Source: Actinomycetes bacterium (GTDB taxonomy: Bacteria; Actinomycetota; Acidimicrobiia; Acidimicrobiales; Palsa-688). Taken from it: a DNA stretch of 34,955 nucleotides. The stretch spans positions 1 through 34,955 of the forward strand of contig JAKAQB010000037.1 in NCBI GenBank assembly GCA_021811865.1, read 5' to 3'. This document shows, piece by piece, positions 20,869 to 29,796 of this stretch. Each line of letters opens with the position of its first letter. The first letter of the stretch is position 1. The position numbers were made by a program, and so were the translations under genes. The notes beneath the pieces are model-generated. The model was not told where the DNA came from and searched no databases. It worked only from the letters and a program-made list of their open reading frames with translations.

Positions 20869-23800
20869 ATGAAGGCCCCCGTCTTCGTCGGTGTCGCGTC
20901 CCGGGAGGGCGGGGCCGCGGGGGTGTGGGAGGTGGCGTCCCACGCCGACGCCGGAGCCCCTCTCGTAGCTGGGCCACCAACGGGCGCTCCGGTGGTGCCT
21001 GTCGTCGTGTCCCTGCGGGAGTTGGGGGCCGATCCCGTGGCTCGCGTGCGGGAGCTGGCAGCGGCCCGCCCGGGTGTGGCCCTGGTGGTCGGCGCCGAGG
21101 AGGTGCTGAGCGTCGCTGACCGCATGGCCCTGATCGCCGCCGGGGCGGAGGACGTGGTGGACCCCGAAGACCCCGGATGGCGGCTGGACGCCGCCGTCCT
21201 GCGGGCCCGCCGGTTGGCTGAGGCGAGGAACGGGGCGGACCGCCAGCGCCTGCTGCACGGCTACTCGGTGGAGGCCTGGGCCGTGCTCGGCTCCGGCGGC
21301 AGCGTGATCGGCAGCGGCATCGGCCGACCGATCGGGGCCGGCGCGTGGGCACCGTTCGACCGGGTTGCGGAGGACAGCGCCGAGGAGTTCGGGGCTGCCA
21401 TGGCGATGGCGACCTCCGCCCCCCGCCAAGCGGTGTGGCTCGACGAGGCCACCATCGTCGACACCCAGGGCGCCAGCCACGACGTGGAGATCGTGCTCTC
21501 CGACCTGAGCAGCGAACCGGGCGTCGGGGGGGTCCTCCTCCTCTACTGGGACATCGCGCCCCGGGTCGCCGCCGCTGCGGCGGCGGCGTTCCAGGCCACC
21601 CTCCTGGCGGCCGTGGACCAGGCGGTCGTCGCCGTCGACCCGCGGGGACACGTCGTGTACTGGAACGAGGCCGCTACCCGGCTGTACGGGTGGACCGCCG
21701 AGGAGGCGCTCGGGTGGCTTTTCACCGAGCTGCTCGCCGGCGGGAGGGAGATGCCGGCGGGTCCCGCCGCGACAGCCCTGGCGGAAGCCCGGAAATGGTC
21801 AGGAGAGAGCTGGGCGTGGGACCGCGCGGGCCGCCATTTCCCCACCATCATCTCGGTGACACCCGTGACCGGTGCCGACGGCAAGGTGGAGGCGGTGATC
21901 ACCGTTTCCGATGACATCAGCGAGCGGCGGGAGACCGAGGAGGCGCTGCGGCGGCTGGCGGCCGTGGTCGAGTCGTCCGGTGACGCGATCATCTCCTTCG
22001 ACCTCGAGGGAGATGTCGCCACATGGAATCCCGCCGCCGAGCACCTGTACGGATGGTCGGCCGGGGAGGTCGTCGGCCGCCGCCGCTGGCCCGAGCTCAC
22101 CCCCGCTGATGCGCAGGGGGAGATCCGGGCGCTCGTCGAGGCCGCTGCCCAAGGCCGCTCCGTCCATGCCGTGCGCACCCGCCAACTCCGCAAGGACGGC
22201 ACCGCCGTGCCTGTCGCCGCCACCGTCGCGCCCCTGCACGGCGAGGGCGCGTGCATCGTCGGCCTGTCGGCCATCGTCCACGACGTGACCGAGGAGGTCC
22301 TGGCGGCCGAGCACCGGGCGAAGGCGGAAGCGAGGTTCCAGGCGGCCTTCGAGCAATCGAGCTACGGCATGGCCCTCGCCGACCGCGAGATGCGGGTGAC
22401 GGCGGTCAACCCGGTGGTCTGCTCGCTGCTCGGGCGCAGCGAGGCCGAGCTGCTCGGCGACGGGTGGGAGAGCTTCTTGCACCCCGACGACCCACCCCCG
22501 GGCACGCAACGGTGGAGGGGCTCCGACGAAAGAGGGGCCCCTCGCCCTCCCGCGGTGATCGCGGGCGACCCGGCCGCCGGCGTGGCGGGCGACGGCGCTC
22601 CGGCGGCGGGCGGCTCCATCCCCGCCCGCGCCGAGCCGCCGGCGCAACTACACGAGGAGCGACGATTCCTCCGCCGGGACGGCAGCGTGGTGACGGCGGT
22701 CATCGACGCCAGCCTCGTGGCCGGCGCGGACGGCGCCCCTCCCTGGTACATGATCCAGCTCCAGGACGTGACCGCCCACAGGCGGGCCGAGGCGGAGCTC
22801 GAGCACCGCGCCGTGCACGACGACCTGACCGGGCTGCCCAACCGCCTGGCGATCGCCGAGCGCCTCGACATGGCCCTCGCCGCCAACGACGAGCGGGAAG
22901 TTGGAGTGGTGTTCGTGGACATCGACGGGTTCAGCCGCATCAACGACGTCCTCGGCCACGACACGGGCGACCAGGTCCTCGTCGAGATCGGAGCCAGGCT
23001 GCGCCGGGCGGTTCGCTCCGACGACACCGTGGGGAGGTTCGGGGGCGACGAGTTCGTCTTGATCTGCGAGGGCGTCGACGTCGAGGAGCTCGCCGCGCTG
23101 TCGGAGCGGATCTCCGAAGCGGTGGGGGTACCGTTCAGTGTGAAGGGCCGCCGGATGCCAGTGCGTGCGGGGCTCGGCATCACCTTGAGCCGTCCGGGCA
23201 GCACGAGCGGGTCCCTTCTCTCCGAGGCCGACGCGGCCGTGAGCCGGGCCAAGGAGCTGGGGCGGGGGCAGGCGGTAGTTTTCGACGAGAGCCTGCGCGC
23301 CAAGGCCGCCGCCCTGCTCGAGGGCGAGCGGGCGTTGCGCGCCGCCCTCGACCGCGGCGAGATCGTCCCCCACTTCCAACCGGTGGTGGATCTCGCCAGC
23401 GGCAGGCCGATCGGTTTCGAGGCGCTCGCCCGGTGGGTGCGGGCCAAGGGCAGCCCTGTCGCCGCCGAGCAGTGGATCGCCATGGCCCAGAAGAACGGCC
23501 TCATCGTCGAGCTGAGCGAGATCATCCTCGCCCGGGCCGTCGCCGAGGCCGCCGAGTGGAACCGCCGCTTCCCCGACCAGCAATGCTGGGTCGCCGCCAA
23601 CGTAGACGCTTCCCAGTTCGTCGAGACCAGGCTCGCCGAGGTCGTCGACCACGTGCTCGGCGCCTCCGGCCTCGATCCCAACCTGCTGCACCTGGAGGTC
23701 ACCGAGACGGTGGTCATGCAGGACGTCGAGGCCTCAGTGGCGGTCCTCCACAACCTGCGCGACCTCGGCGTCCATCTCTGCATCGACGACTTCGGCACCG

Positions 23801-24168
23801 GCTACTCGTCGCTGTCCTACCTCCGCCACCTGCCCGTGGACACGCTGAAGGTCGACCGCAGCTTCGTGGCGGAGCTGGGCACGCCGGGGGGCGACCCCTC
23901 CATCGTGCGGGCCATCGTCGGCCTCACCCAGGCCCTCGGCTTGGTGTGCGTCGCCGAGGGCGTGGAGACCGAAGAGCAGCGCGACGTCCTGCTCGGCGTC
24001 GGCTGCCCCCTCGGCCAGGGCTATCTCTGGAGCCGCCCCCTACCGGCTGCGGACGCCGGCGCCTGGCTGGCGGCCACCGGCGCCCCCGCCGGTGCCGGCT
24101 CCGACCCCCACCCGGCGGCGGTCGGAGCCGGGCGGCAACGGCGGTCCGGGGCCGGCCGGCGCCCGTAG
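20869..24168 (+). CDS. PAS-PAS-PAS-GGDEF-EAL c-di-GMP turnover protein
   Basis: 1099 aa, no membrane segment. Order: a degenerate receiver-like domain (~1-120, ending IAAGAEDVVDPEDPGW), PAS domains near 240-355, 362-480 and 487-635, GGDEF (~645-800), EAL (~820-1070). GGDEF is intact (725-729), with DDLTGLPNR upstream and an RxxD inhibitory site five residues before it. EAL has E851-A-L, N911 in NVDASQ, VTET, D973-D974 in DDFGTGYSS, the Lys of KVDRSF and EGVET, so both cyclase and phosphodiesterase activity look possible. The third PAS contains a ~40-residue Gly/Ala/Pro insertion. ATG 20869 is preferred; GTG 20755 would add 38 residues that look non-coding. No partner gene is adjacent. Confidence 0.93.
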   Translation: MKAPVFVGVASREGGAAGVWEVASHADAGAPLVAGPPTGAPVVPVVVSLRELGADPVARVRELAAARPGVALVVGAEEVLSVADRMALIAAGAEDVVDPEDPGWRLDAAVLRARRLAEARNGADRQRLLHGYSVEAWAVLGSGGSVIGSGIGRPIGAGAWAPFDRVAEDSAEEFGAAMAMATSAPRQAVWLDEATIVDTQGASHDVEIVLSDLSSEPGVGGVLLLYWDIAPRVAAAAAAAFQATLLAAVDQAVVAVDPRGHVVYWNEAATRLYGWTAEEALGWLFTELLAGGREMPAGPAATALAEARKWSGESWAWDRAGRHFPTIISVTPVTGADGKVEAVITVSDDISERRETEEALRRLAAVVESSGDAIISFDLEGDVATWNPAAEHLYGWSAGEVVGRRRWPELTPADAQGEIRALVEAAAQGRSVHAVRTRQLRKDGTAVPVAATVAPLHGEGACIVGLSAIVHDVTEEVLAAEHRAKAEARFQAAFEQSSYGMALADREMRVTAVNPVVCSLLGRSEAELLGDGWESFLHPDDPPPGTQRWRGSDERGAPRPPAVIAGDPAAGVAGDGAPAAGGSIPARAEPPAQLHEERRFLRRDGSVVTAVIDASLVAGADGAPPWYMIQLQDVTAHRRAEAELEHRAVHDDLTGLPNRLAIAERLDMALAANDEREVGVVFVDIDGFSRINDVLGHDTGDQVLVEIGARLRRAVRSDDTVGRFGGDEFVLICEGVDVEELAALSERISEAVGVPFSVKGRRMPVRAGLGITLSRPGSTSGSLLSEADAAVSRAKELGRGQAVVFDESLRAKAAALLEGERALRAALDRGEIVPHFQPVVDLASGRPIGFEALARWVRAKGSPVAAEQWIAMAQKNGLIVELSEIILARAVAEAAEWNRRFPDQQCWVAANVDASQFVETRLAEVVDHVLGASGLDPNLLHLEVTETVVMQDVEASVAVLHNLRDLGVHLCIDDFGTGYSSLSYLRHLPVDTLKVDRSFVAELGTPGGDPSIVRAIVGLTQALGLVCVAEGVETEEQRDVLLGVGCPLGQGYLWSRPLPAADAGAWLAATGAPAGAGSDPHPAAVGAGRQRRSGAGRRP

Positions 24169-24255
24169 CAGGCGACACGTCCCGGCACCCGACCCGGGTT
24201 TGCGGTCGCTCCACCCCACGATTCGACCAGGGTCAGCCGTGCCTGGCCACCGGCC

Positions 24256-24885
24256 TCACCGCCCGAGGTGGTCACCTTTCCCCGATCCGCCGTCGCCACC
24301 GCCGCGGCCTCCACCGTTGGCCTCTCCCGACCGCGCTGCGGTGATGTCGTGGACGAAGACGGCCGTGTCGGAAGCGCTGCTGGTCGTCGAGCCGCCCGAC
24401 GACGACCCCGCCGGCGCAGTGCCGGCCCGTCCCATGACGACGACGGTGTCGCCGTTGGCGATGGTCGCTCCTCGGGGCGAGACGTGGGTGGTCGTGGCGA
24501 TCGTGTAGGTCTCGGAGAAGTTGTCGGCGCTCGTCACCGTGATCGTGGTCGGCGCGCTCGTCGACGTCGAGGACGTCGGAACGGCGACGGTCCCGACCTG
24601 CTCGACGTAGTTGTCGAAGGTGCCGGCGTGCGTCTCCGTGGTCCACTGCTCGTGGATCAGGCGGCCGTCGAGGCCGCGGTCGTGGCGCCGTGCGCTCCGC
24701 TGGAGCGTGGTGGGGTACGCAGCGGCCCGGTGCGCGCCGGGGCTGGCGGCGGACGCCACCCCCGCCCCGCCAACAGCGAGGCCGGCGGCGGCGGCGCTCA
24801 GCAGCACTCCTCGGCCGAGGCGGCCGGCACCCCAGGTGCGGTCGCGGTTGCGGTCGCGGCTGCCGTCGATCGGTCGGTCGTTCAT
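24256..24885 (-). CDS. Small secreted protein of unknown function
   Basis: 209 aa. The ATG at 24885 has a perfect GGAGGTG site 5 bases upstream, which fixes the start. An Arg/Asp-rich n-region is followed by a hydrophobic segment (LLSAAAAGLAVGGAGVASA, ~28-47), which is a signal peptide. The mature part has one beta-rich segment (TITVTSADNFSETYTI, then GATIANGDTVVVMGR), like the short beta-barrel seen in DUF5666-type proteins; this is only a resemblance. Around it are Ser/Thr-rich and Gly-rich tails, so it may be loosely structured. It is convergent with the GGDEF-EAL gene, with 87 bp between and no clear terminator. Confidence 0.75.
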   Translation of the reverse strand: MNDRPIDGSRDRNRDRTWGAGRLGRGVLLSAAAAGLAVGGAGVASAASPGAHRAAAYPTTLQRSARRHDRGLDGRLIHEQWTTETHAGTFDNYVEQVGTVAVPTSSTSTSAPTTITVTSADNFSETYTIATTTHVSPRGATIANGDTVVVMGRAGTAPAGSSSGGSTTSSASDTAVFVHDITAARSGEANGGGRGGGDGGSGKGDHLGR

Positions 24886-25109
24886 CGGACACCTCCACGG
24901 GTCGAACTGGGCGGTTGCTGCCGCCCTCATCGGATCGGCCGCTGGCCGGCTTGACGCCCAGGCGCCGGCGCCGCCTTCATGAGAGAAGAACGAGAGAACA
25001 AGCGCCAGGAACTGCCCTGCCGAATGGTAAGAAGCCGCCGAAACGCACTACTGTCGCCGCGGCGCCGCGAATGATCCCATGAGCCCGCGTGCTGGACGGG
25101 CCGCCCTGC

Positions 25110-26813
25110 TCAGCGCCTCGTCCAGCACCGCTCACCCGTCCAGGCCGAGTCGACGCCGTCGACGTCGGTCGCCCTGACCTCGAAGCACACCGTCTGCCCG
25201 AGCCCCAACCCGGTGTAGGTGACGTCGGGTGCGCCGGTCATCCGCCAGGATGCCGGCATCAACCAGACCCCCCAGCTGCGGCCACGATCGCGGACGCGGT
25301 AGCGCACGGAGATGGCCTGCAGTGCGCTGGAGAGCACCGGCATCGGGTAGTGCACGACCACGGTGCTGCTTGGGGTGGAGACCTGCGCCGGCGTGAAGGC
25401 GACGGCCGGGACGGCGTTGACCAGGTGGTCCCACACACCCCCGGCGCCGGCCCGCTCGACGGCCGCCTCGTCGACGGTGACCGCACTGCCCGCCGGCGGT
25501 GACTGCTGGTAGACGGCGTGGCCGGCCCGCTCGACCAGGTACGTCCGGCCGGAAGGCGAAGCACGCAGGATGGTTCCCGGTGCCGGCCACCGGGCGAGTG
25601 CATCGAAGGGCCTGATCCCCGCCACCCCGGCGTTGGCGACGTCCCAGTTGTCGACGGTTACCGGCGCCGGCGAGCCCGGCACGTCCGACCAGTTGGCGAC
25701 GGCGAGGGGCGCCCCGCCGGCTACGACGTAGCCGGCTCCGGTTTGGGCGTCGAGGAGCGCCGTCCCGTCCGCCGGTACGGCCGACAGCTTGTCGTCGGGC
25801 GTCCCGAGGTTGGAGGAGGTGAGGTTCCAGCCGTCCACCGCCACCGCGTTCGCGCAGCCCGGCAGCGCCGAGCAGCGGGGCGCGTACAGCGCCGCCCCGC
25901 CGGCGACGACGAAGTACTGCCCGCTCTGCGCCGACCGGAGCACCGTTCCAGCCGCCGGCACCGCCGAGAACATCCCCGCTTCGGCCGCCGTGATCGGCAG
26001 CGGCGCCTTCTGGCCCGCCAGCTCGGCGAGAGCCTTCACCTCCGGCGGGGACACGTACAGCAGGGCGCCGCCGGCTGCCTCCCACGTCGTGGCCGTGCCG
26101 TCGACCTGGACGAGCTCGCCCTGCGGGGTCCACGCGCTGATGGGCGCGGCGATCGTCGCAGGCGTCCCGGTGTACCAGTCGGCGCCGTTGCCGTAGTGGC
26201 CCCCGGCCCACGACGACGCCCAGATCGCCTTCGCCGTGGTGGTCGGCGGGGCGCTCATGGCCAGGTCGGCGGTGATGGCGCCGTACCCGTAATCCCCGAA
26301 GTCGAGGTTGGCGACCACGTAGTAGGCCGACGTGGCCAGGTCCGGGTAGGTCCCGAGCCCGGTGCCGCCGCCGTCGCCGTACCCGTTGTTCAGCGGGTTG
26401 TCGCGGTTCCACCAGTCCGAGGGAGGCTCCTCCGACGCCATCCACTGGGTGAGCACCGTCTCGTTGTTGGCCGTCACCGGCCAGCCGCCGTCCTCCAGCA
26501 CGAGCTTCGCCCAATCCCAGTTCGTGGACAGCCCCGTCCCCGGGTTGAACACCGCCTGCGCCGGCACCGGAGTGGTAGCCGCACCCCCTACGCCGGCCGC
26601 GCCGGCGACCCCCACGACGCCGGGCGTGGCGACCAACCCGCACAGCACGGCGACCACAGCCACGGCACCGGCCACCCGCCGCAACCCAACCCGGCGCGGC
26701 CCGGCCACCCGGCGCGGCCCGGCCACCCGGCGCGGCCCGGTCACCCGGCGCGGCCCGGCCACCCCGCCGGCCCGTCGCCGCCATCCCCTCGCTCCATCCC
26801 GTTGCGGTCCCAT
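25110..26813 (-). CDS. Secreted repeat protein of unknown function
   Basis: 567 aa from ATG 26813. The N-terminus is very Arg-rich, built from repeats of G-P-R-R-V-A/T, then a hydrophobic segment (VAGAVAVVAVLCGLVATPGV) acts as signal peptide or anchor. A first domain (~80-215) holds NPLNNGYGDGGGTGLGTYPD and IWASSWAGGHYGNG, a Trp/Gly/Asn-rich pattern like cell-wall hydrolase or phage-lysis proteins, not identified further. Three or more ~58-residue repeats follow, with G-T-x-L and YVVAGGA-type cores. A C-terminal Fn3-like domain ends the protein (SVRYRVRDRGRSWGVW). The start is supported by the promoter at 26889-26917, which lies downstream of the alternative longer frame's start. Confidence 0.75.
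   Translation of the reverse strand: MGPQRDGARGWRRRAGGVAGPRRVTGPRRVAGPRRVAGPRRVGLRRVAGAVAVVAVLCGLVATPGVVGVAGAAGVGGAATTPVPAQAVFNPGTGLSTNWDWAKLVLEDGGWPVTANNETVLTQWMASEEPPSDWWNRDNPLNNGYGDGGGTGLGTYPDLATSAYYVVANLDFGDYGYGAITADLAMSAPPTTTAKAIWASSWAGGHYGNGADWYTGTPATIAAPISAWTPQGELVQVDGTATTWEAAGGALLYVSPPEVKALAELAGQKAPLPITAAEAGMFSAVPAAGTVLRSAQSGQYFVVAGGAALYAPRCSALPGCANAVAVDGWNLTSSNLGTPDDKLSAVPADGTALLDAQTGAGYVVAGGAPLAVANWSDVPGSPAPVTVDNWDVANAGVAGIRPFDALARWPAPGTILRASPSGRTYLVERAGHAVYQQSPPAGSAVTVDEAAVERAGAGGVWDHLVNAVPAVAFTPAQVSTPSSTVVVHYPMPVLSSALQAISVRYRVRDRGRSWGVWLMPASWRMTGAPDVTYTGLGLGQTVCFEVRATDVDGVDSAWTGERCWTRR
26691..26762 (-). repeat. 18-bp tandem repeat in signal-peptide start
   Basis: Four copies of an 18-bp unit (CCGGCGCGGCCCGGCCAC, one with a C-to-T change) encode G-P-R-R-V-A/T repeats in front of the hydrophobic segment of the secreted repeat protein. 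Confidence 0.92.
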
Positions 26814-26888
26814 CGGCGCGGGGAGAACCGGCGCGACGCGTCGATGAGCGCCCCGTGTCCGCCCGTAGCAGTACCGGATGGGCCGAGA

Positions 26889-26917
26889 GTTATACCAGAC
26901 CGGCAGGAACGGGTCAA
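26889..26917 (-). promoter_or_regulatory. Strong sigma70-type promoter of the secreted repeat protein
   Basis: On the minus strand, TTGACC (26917-26912), a 17-base spacer and TATAAC (26894-26889) are close to consensus. The transcript would start near 26882, giving a leader of about 70 bases to ATG 26813. Confidence 0.8.
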
Positions 26918-27089
26918 GCCTCCCGCGCGCAACGCACCGCGGCCGCCGCGTACCGTGGCCATCACCTGCCGACGGGTGCTGCGAAAGGCCGAAGCGCGCG
27001 CGCCCGGGAGAACTGCGCGCGCTCACGCCGCCATGACGTCGTCCATGCGCGCGGTCCCGTACTGTGCGCGCGGAATGCCCTGAAGGACG

Positions 27090-27247
27090 TCAGCAGGGGC
27101 GTCGCCTCCGACAGGTTGGTCCAGCGGGCCAAGCGCTGCATCTCCCCGTCGGAGATGCCGGCGGAGTCGCGCACGACCGCCACCGGGTTCCCCCCGGTAG
27201 GGCTCGACGCCGGACACGTCCACCTGCGAGAACCGCTGCCCGGCCAT
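27090..27247 (-). pseudogene. PhzF-family gene fragment, frameshifted
   Basis: PhzF-like proteins are two-domain isomerases. From ATG 27247 the frame reads MAGQRFSQVDVSGVEPYRG, then one extra base in a run of six C (27190-27195 on the plus strand) shifts it. In the next frame it continues NPVAVVRDSAGISDGEMQRL and ARWTNLSEATPLL. Together these are the first ~52 residues of the family. After about 27090 the similarity stops, so some 80% of the gene is missing. It is a broken fragment with no function that can be read. Confidence 0.7.
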
Positions 27248-27282
27248 GCCCACCAGCGCCGCAAGCAGACAGACTGCACGGC

Positions 27283-28926
27283 ATGACAACCGCCCGTGAC
27301 CTGGCCGATCGCTTCCACCACGAGTACCTCGCCGCCCATCCCTTCACTGCGACCACGAAGGGGATCGCCGGCTACGACGACCGCGTGCCCGACGACAGCG
27401 AGGCGGGCGACGAGCGCCGGCGCGCCGAGCTGCGAGCCGCTCTCGACGAAGCCCACCGCATCGAGGACGCCGGCGAGATCACCGCCGGCGACGCCGTGGT
27501 CCTCGCCTGCGTCGCCTCGGCGGCGGAGCAGGAGCTCGCCGACCTCGAGTCGGCGCCGGTGGAGCACACCGTGACGGCGATGCCGTTCTCCGGGCCGGCG
27601 TCGTTCATGGCGGTCGCGGCCCGGACCACGATCGGCGACGCCCGGGCAGCCGGGGACTACGTGTCCCGGTTGCGGGCGAGTGGCGCCTGGATCGACCAGA
27701 TCTCCGACCGGTTGCGAGCCGGTGCCGCCAAGGGACGCCTCCCGGTCGGGCCGGTCGTGGACCAGGCGGTCGCCTGGGCCGACGCCCTCCTTGCGGAGGA
27801 CGTGCCCGCCCCCCTCGCCGAGCCGGAGGTACCGGAGGGGTGGCGGCCGGCGCGCGACGCCGCCGCCCGGGAGGTCGTCAAGCCGGCCCTCCACCGCTGG
27901 GCGGGCACGCTGCGCGAGCTGCGACCGCTGGCCCGAGGCGAGGGGCAGGCCGGCCTGGCCCACCTGCCCGGTGGCGACGCCGACTACGCCCGGGCCGTCA
28001 GGGCCCACACGACCCTGCCCCTCTCCCCCGAGGAGCTGCACCGGACGGGCATGGAGGAGCTCCACCGGTTGGAGGGCCGCTGCCTCGAGCTCGGTGCCGC
28101 CATCGGCCTCTCCGACCTCGCCGCCATCCACCGGGCCATGCGGGATGCCGCGGCCGCCGCCGCGCCGGCCGGGGCGATGGCCGCAGCGGTGGCAGCCGTA
28201 CGCCGGGCCGAGGACCGCGCCGGCGAGGTCTTTCCCCCTCCCCTCCCTCCGCCGTGCGAGGTGACGCCGATGCCCGACGTGGTGGCGACGAGCGGCATGG
28301 CCCCCCACTACTCGGCGCCCAAGCTCGACGGCAGCCGCCCCGGCACCTACTGGTTCAACACGCAGCGACCGACGGCGGGCGCCGGATGGGACGTCGAGGG
28401 TGTCGCCTTCCACGAGGCCGTCCCCGGCCACCACCTGCAGCTGTCCCGGATCCAGTTGCTCACCGACCTGACCGAGCTCCAGCAGCACCGGTCGGTCACC
28501 GTGTTCTCCGAAGGCTGGGGGCTCTACGCCGAGCAGCTCGCCGAGGAGATGGGCCTGTACTCCGGCACCGAAGCGCTGCTCGGCGCCATGGCCAACGCCC
28601 TCATGCGTGCCTGCCGCCTGGTTGTCGACACGGGGATGCACGCCATGGGGTGGTCACGGCAGCGGGCGATCGACTTCTTCGTGGGGCACGTGCCGATGCC
28701 GGAGGCGTTCCTCGTGAACGAGATCGACCGCTACATCATCTGGCCGGGCCAGGCCCTCGCCTACCTCACAGGCAAGCTGCAGATCGCCCGCCTCCGAGAC
28801 GAGGCCCGGGCCGCGCTCGGCGCCGGCTTCTCGCTGCCGGCGTTCCACGCCGCCGTGCTCGACCACGGCTCCCTGCCGATGCCGGTGCTGGAGCGGGTGG
28901 TGCGGGACTGGGCCGGCGTCGCCTGA
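27283..28926 (+). CDS. DUF885 family protein
   Basis: 547 aa. DUF885 proteins are widespread, probably zinc-dependent peptidases; the substrate is not known. Key motifs are here: HEAVPGHHLQL (H377, E378, H383-H384), resembling a metal site, and EGWGLYAEQLAEEMG (410-424) with the conserved Glu. The C-terminal segment PMPEAFLVNEIDRYIIWPGQ AL, then YLTGKLQI, is also typical. There is no signal peptide, so it should be cytoplasmic. ATG 27283 fits the family N-terminus (TTARDLADRFHHEYLAAHP); the longer open frame runs across the phzF fragment. It is followed 58 bp later by the PIG-L gene on the same strand. Confidence 0.88.
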   Translation: MTTARDLADRFHHEYLAAHPFTATTKGIAGYDDRVPDDSEAGDERRRAELRAALDEAHRIEDAGEITAGDAVVLACVASAAEQELADLESAPVEHTVTAMPFSGPASFMAVAARTTIGDARAAGDYVSRLRASGAWIDQISDRLRAGAAKGRLPVGPVVDQAVAWADALLAEDVPAPLAEPEVPEGWRPARDAAAREVVKPALHRWAGTLRELRPLARGEGQAGLAHLPGGDADYARAVRAHTTLPLSPEELHRTGMEELHRLEGRCLELGAAIGLSDLAAIHRAMRDAAAAAAPAGAMAAAVAAVRRAEDRAGEVFPPPLPPPCEVTPMPDVVATSGMAPHYSAPKLDGSRPGTYWFNTQRPTAGAGWDVEGVAFHEAVPGHHLQLSRIQLLTDLTELQQHRSVTVFSEGWGLYAEQLAEEMGLYSGTEALLGAMANALMRACRLVVDTGMHAMGWSRQRAIDFFVGHVPMPEAFLVNEIDRYIIWPGQALAYLTGKLQIARLRDEARAALGAGFSLPAFHAAVLDHGSLPMPVLERVVRDWAGVA

Positions 28927-28972
28927 CCACCCGACCGCGCTCCGCGCCGGACTTTCCCTTTACCCCCAGGGG

Positions 28973-28978
28973 TAGAGT
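28973..28978 (+). promoter_or_regulatory. -10 box placed for a leaderless transcript
   Basis: TAGAGT ends six bases before the GTG at 28985. With the normal -10 to start-site distance, transcription would begin at or next to the start codon, a common leaderless arrangement in Actinobacteria. The -35 region (GACTTT) is poor. The same TAGAGTT string occurs upstream of the PBP gene (6507-6513). Confidence 0.4.
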
Positions 28979-28984
28979 TCGGGT

Positions 28985-29695
28985 GTGGCGCCCGCCGCCT
29001 CCCTGCCTTCATGGCCACCGCATTCGGTGCTGGTGGTAGTCGCCCATCCCGACGACGAGTCGTTCGGCCTGGGTGGCATCATCGCCTCCCTCACCGAGAC
29101 CGGGGTACCCGTCGACGTGGTGTGCTTCACGCGGGGGGAGGCGTCCACCCTCGGCGCCGGCACCCGCGACCTCGCCGCTGTCCGCGCCGACGAGCTCACC
29201 CGGGCCGCCGCCGTCCTCGGCGTGCGGCGGGTGCAGCTGCTCGACCACCCCGACGGCGCCCTTGCGTCCCAGAGCCTCGAAGACCTCGCCGGCACGGTCG
29301 TGACGGCGGCCGCGCAGTGCGGCGCTGACGCCCTGCTCACCTTTGACCACGGCGGCATCACCGGCCACCCCGACCACCAGCGGGCGACGGACGCCGCCCT
29401 CTCCGCCGGCGAGCGCCTGGACCTGGCGGTCCTCGGGTGGGCGATCCCCCAGCCGGTGGCCGCCGCGCTCAACACCGAGTTCGCCACCGGGTTCGTCGGC
29501 CGGACCGCAGACGAGGTCGATCACTGGCTTCCGGTCGACCGCGACGTCCAGCAGCACGCCATCCTCTGCCACGCGAGCCAGGCGACCGACAACCCCGTGC
29601 TGGCGCGCCGCCTGGCCCTGATGCAGGGCGCTGAGGCGCTGCGGGTGCTGCGCCACCCGTCCCATGACCGCTCCTCCGCTCCATCCACCCGCTGA
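28985..29695 (+). CDS. PIG-L/LmbE family deacetylase
   Basis: 236 aa. The zinc motif AHPDDES (H21, D23, D24) and the second metal/active-site motif GHPDHQ (128-132) are intact. The family removes acetyl groups from N-acetylglucosamine-type sugars; in Actinobacteria the best-known members, MshB and Mca, act in mycothiol metabolism. This one lacks features that would let me assign MshB or Mca, and no other mycothiol gene is nearby. GTG 28985 is chosen from the family start and the -10 box just before it. The last codons (SSAPSTR) fall in a tandem repeat that continues past the stop. Confidence 0.88.
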   Translation: MAPAASLPSWPPHSVLVVVAHPDDESFGLGGIIASLTETGVPVDVVCFTRGEASTLGAGTRDLAAVRADELTRAAAVLGVRRVQLLDHPDGALASQSLEDLAGTVVTAAAQCGADALLTFDHGGITGHPDHQRATDAALSAGERLDLAVLGWAIPQPVAAALNTEFATGFVGRTADEVDHWLPVDRDVQQHAILCHASQATDNPVLARRLALMQGAEALRVLRHPSHDRSSAPSTR

Positions 29696-29737
29696 GGGCT
29701 CCCTCCGCTCCACCCATCCGCTGAGGGCTCCTCCGCT
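29674..29737 (+). repeat. 28/29-bp tandem repeat at the PIG-L gene end
   Basis: Copies start at 29674 (29 bp), 29703 (28 bp) and, partial, 29731. Each begins CTCCGCT and the two full copies end GCTGAGGGCTC. The first holds the stop codon of the PIG-L gene. The period is not a multiple of three and most of the repeat is outside the gene. Confidence 0.8.
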
Positions 29738-29796
29738 GCTTGGGGCTGCCGAGGGCAGGGGCCCGCAGGCTCACCGCGAGGGCCGGCCCGGTCGAA

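Larger units (their letters stand above)
26814..27282. other. Intergenic region with promoter and gene fragment
   Basis: This 469-bp stretch lies between the divergent secreted-protein gene and the DUF885 gene. It holds the promoter at 26889-26917 and the phzF fragment at 27090-27247. The segment 26918-27089 contains alternating GC runs (GCGCGC) and no gene I can recognise. No promoter was picked out for the plus-strand DUF885 gene. Confidence 0.5.
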
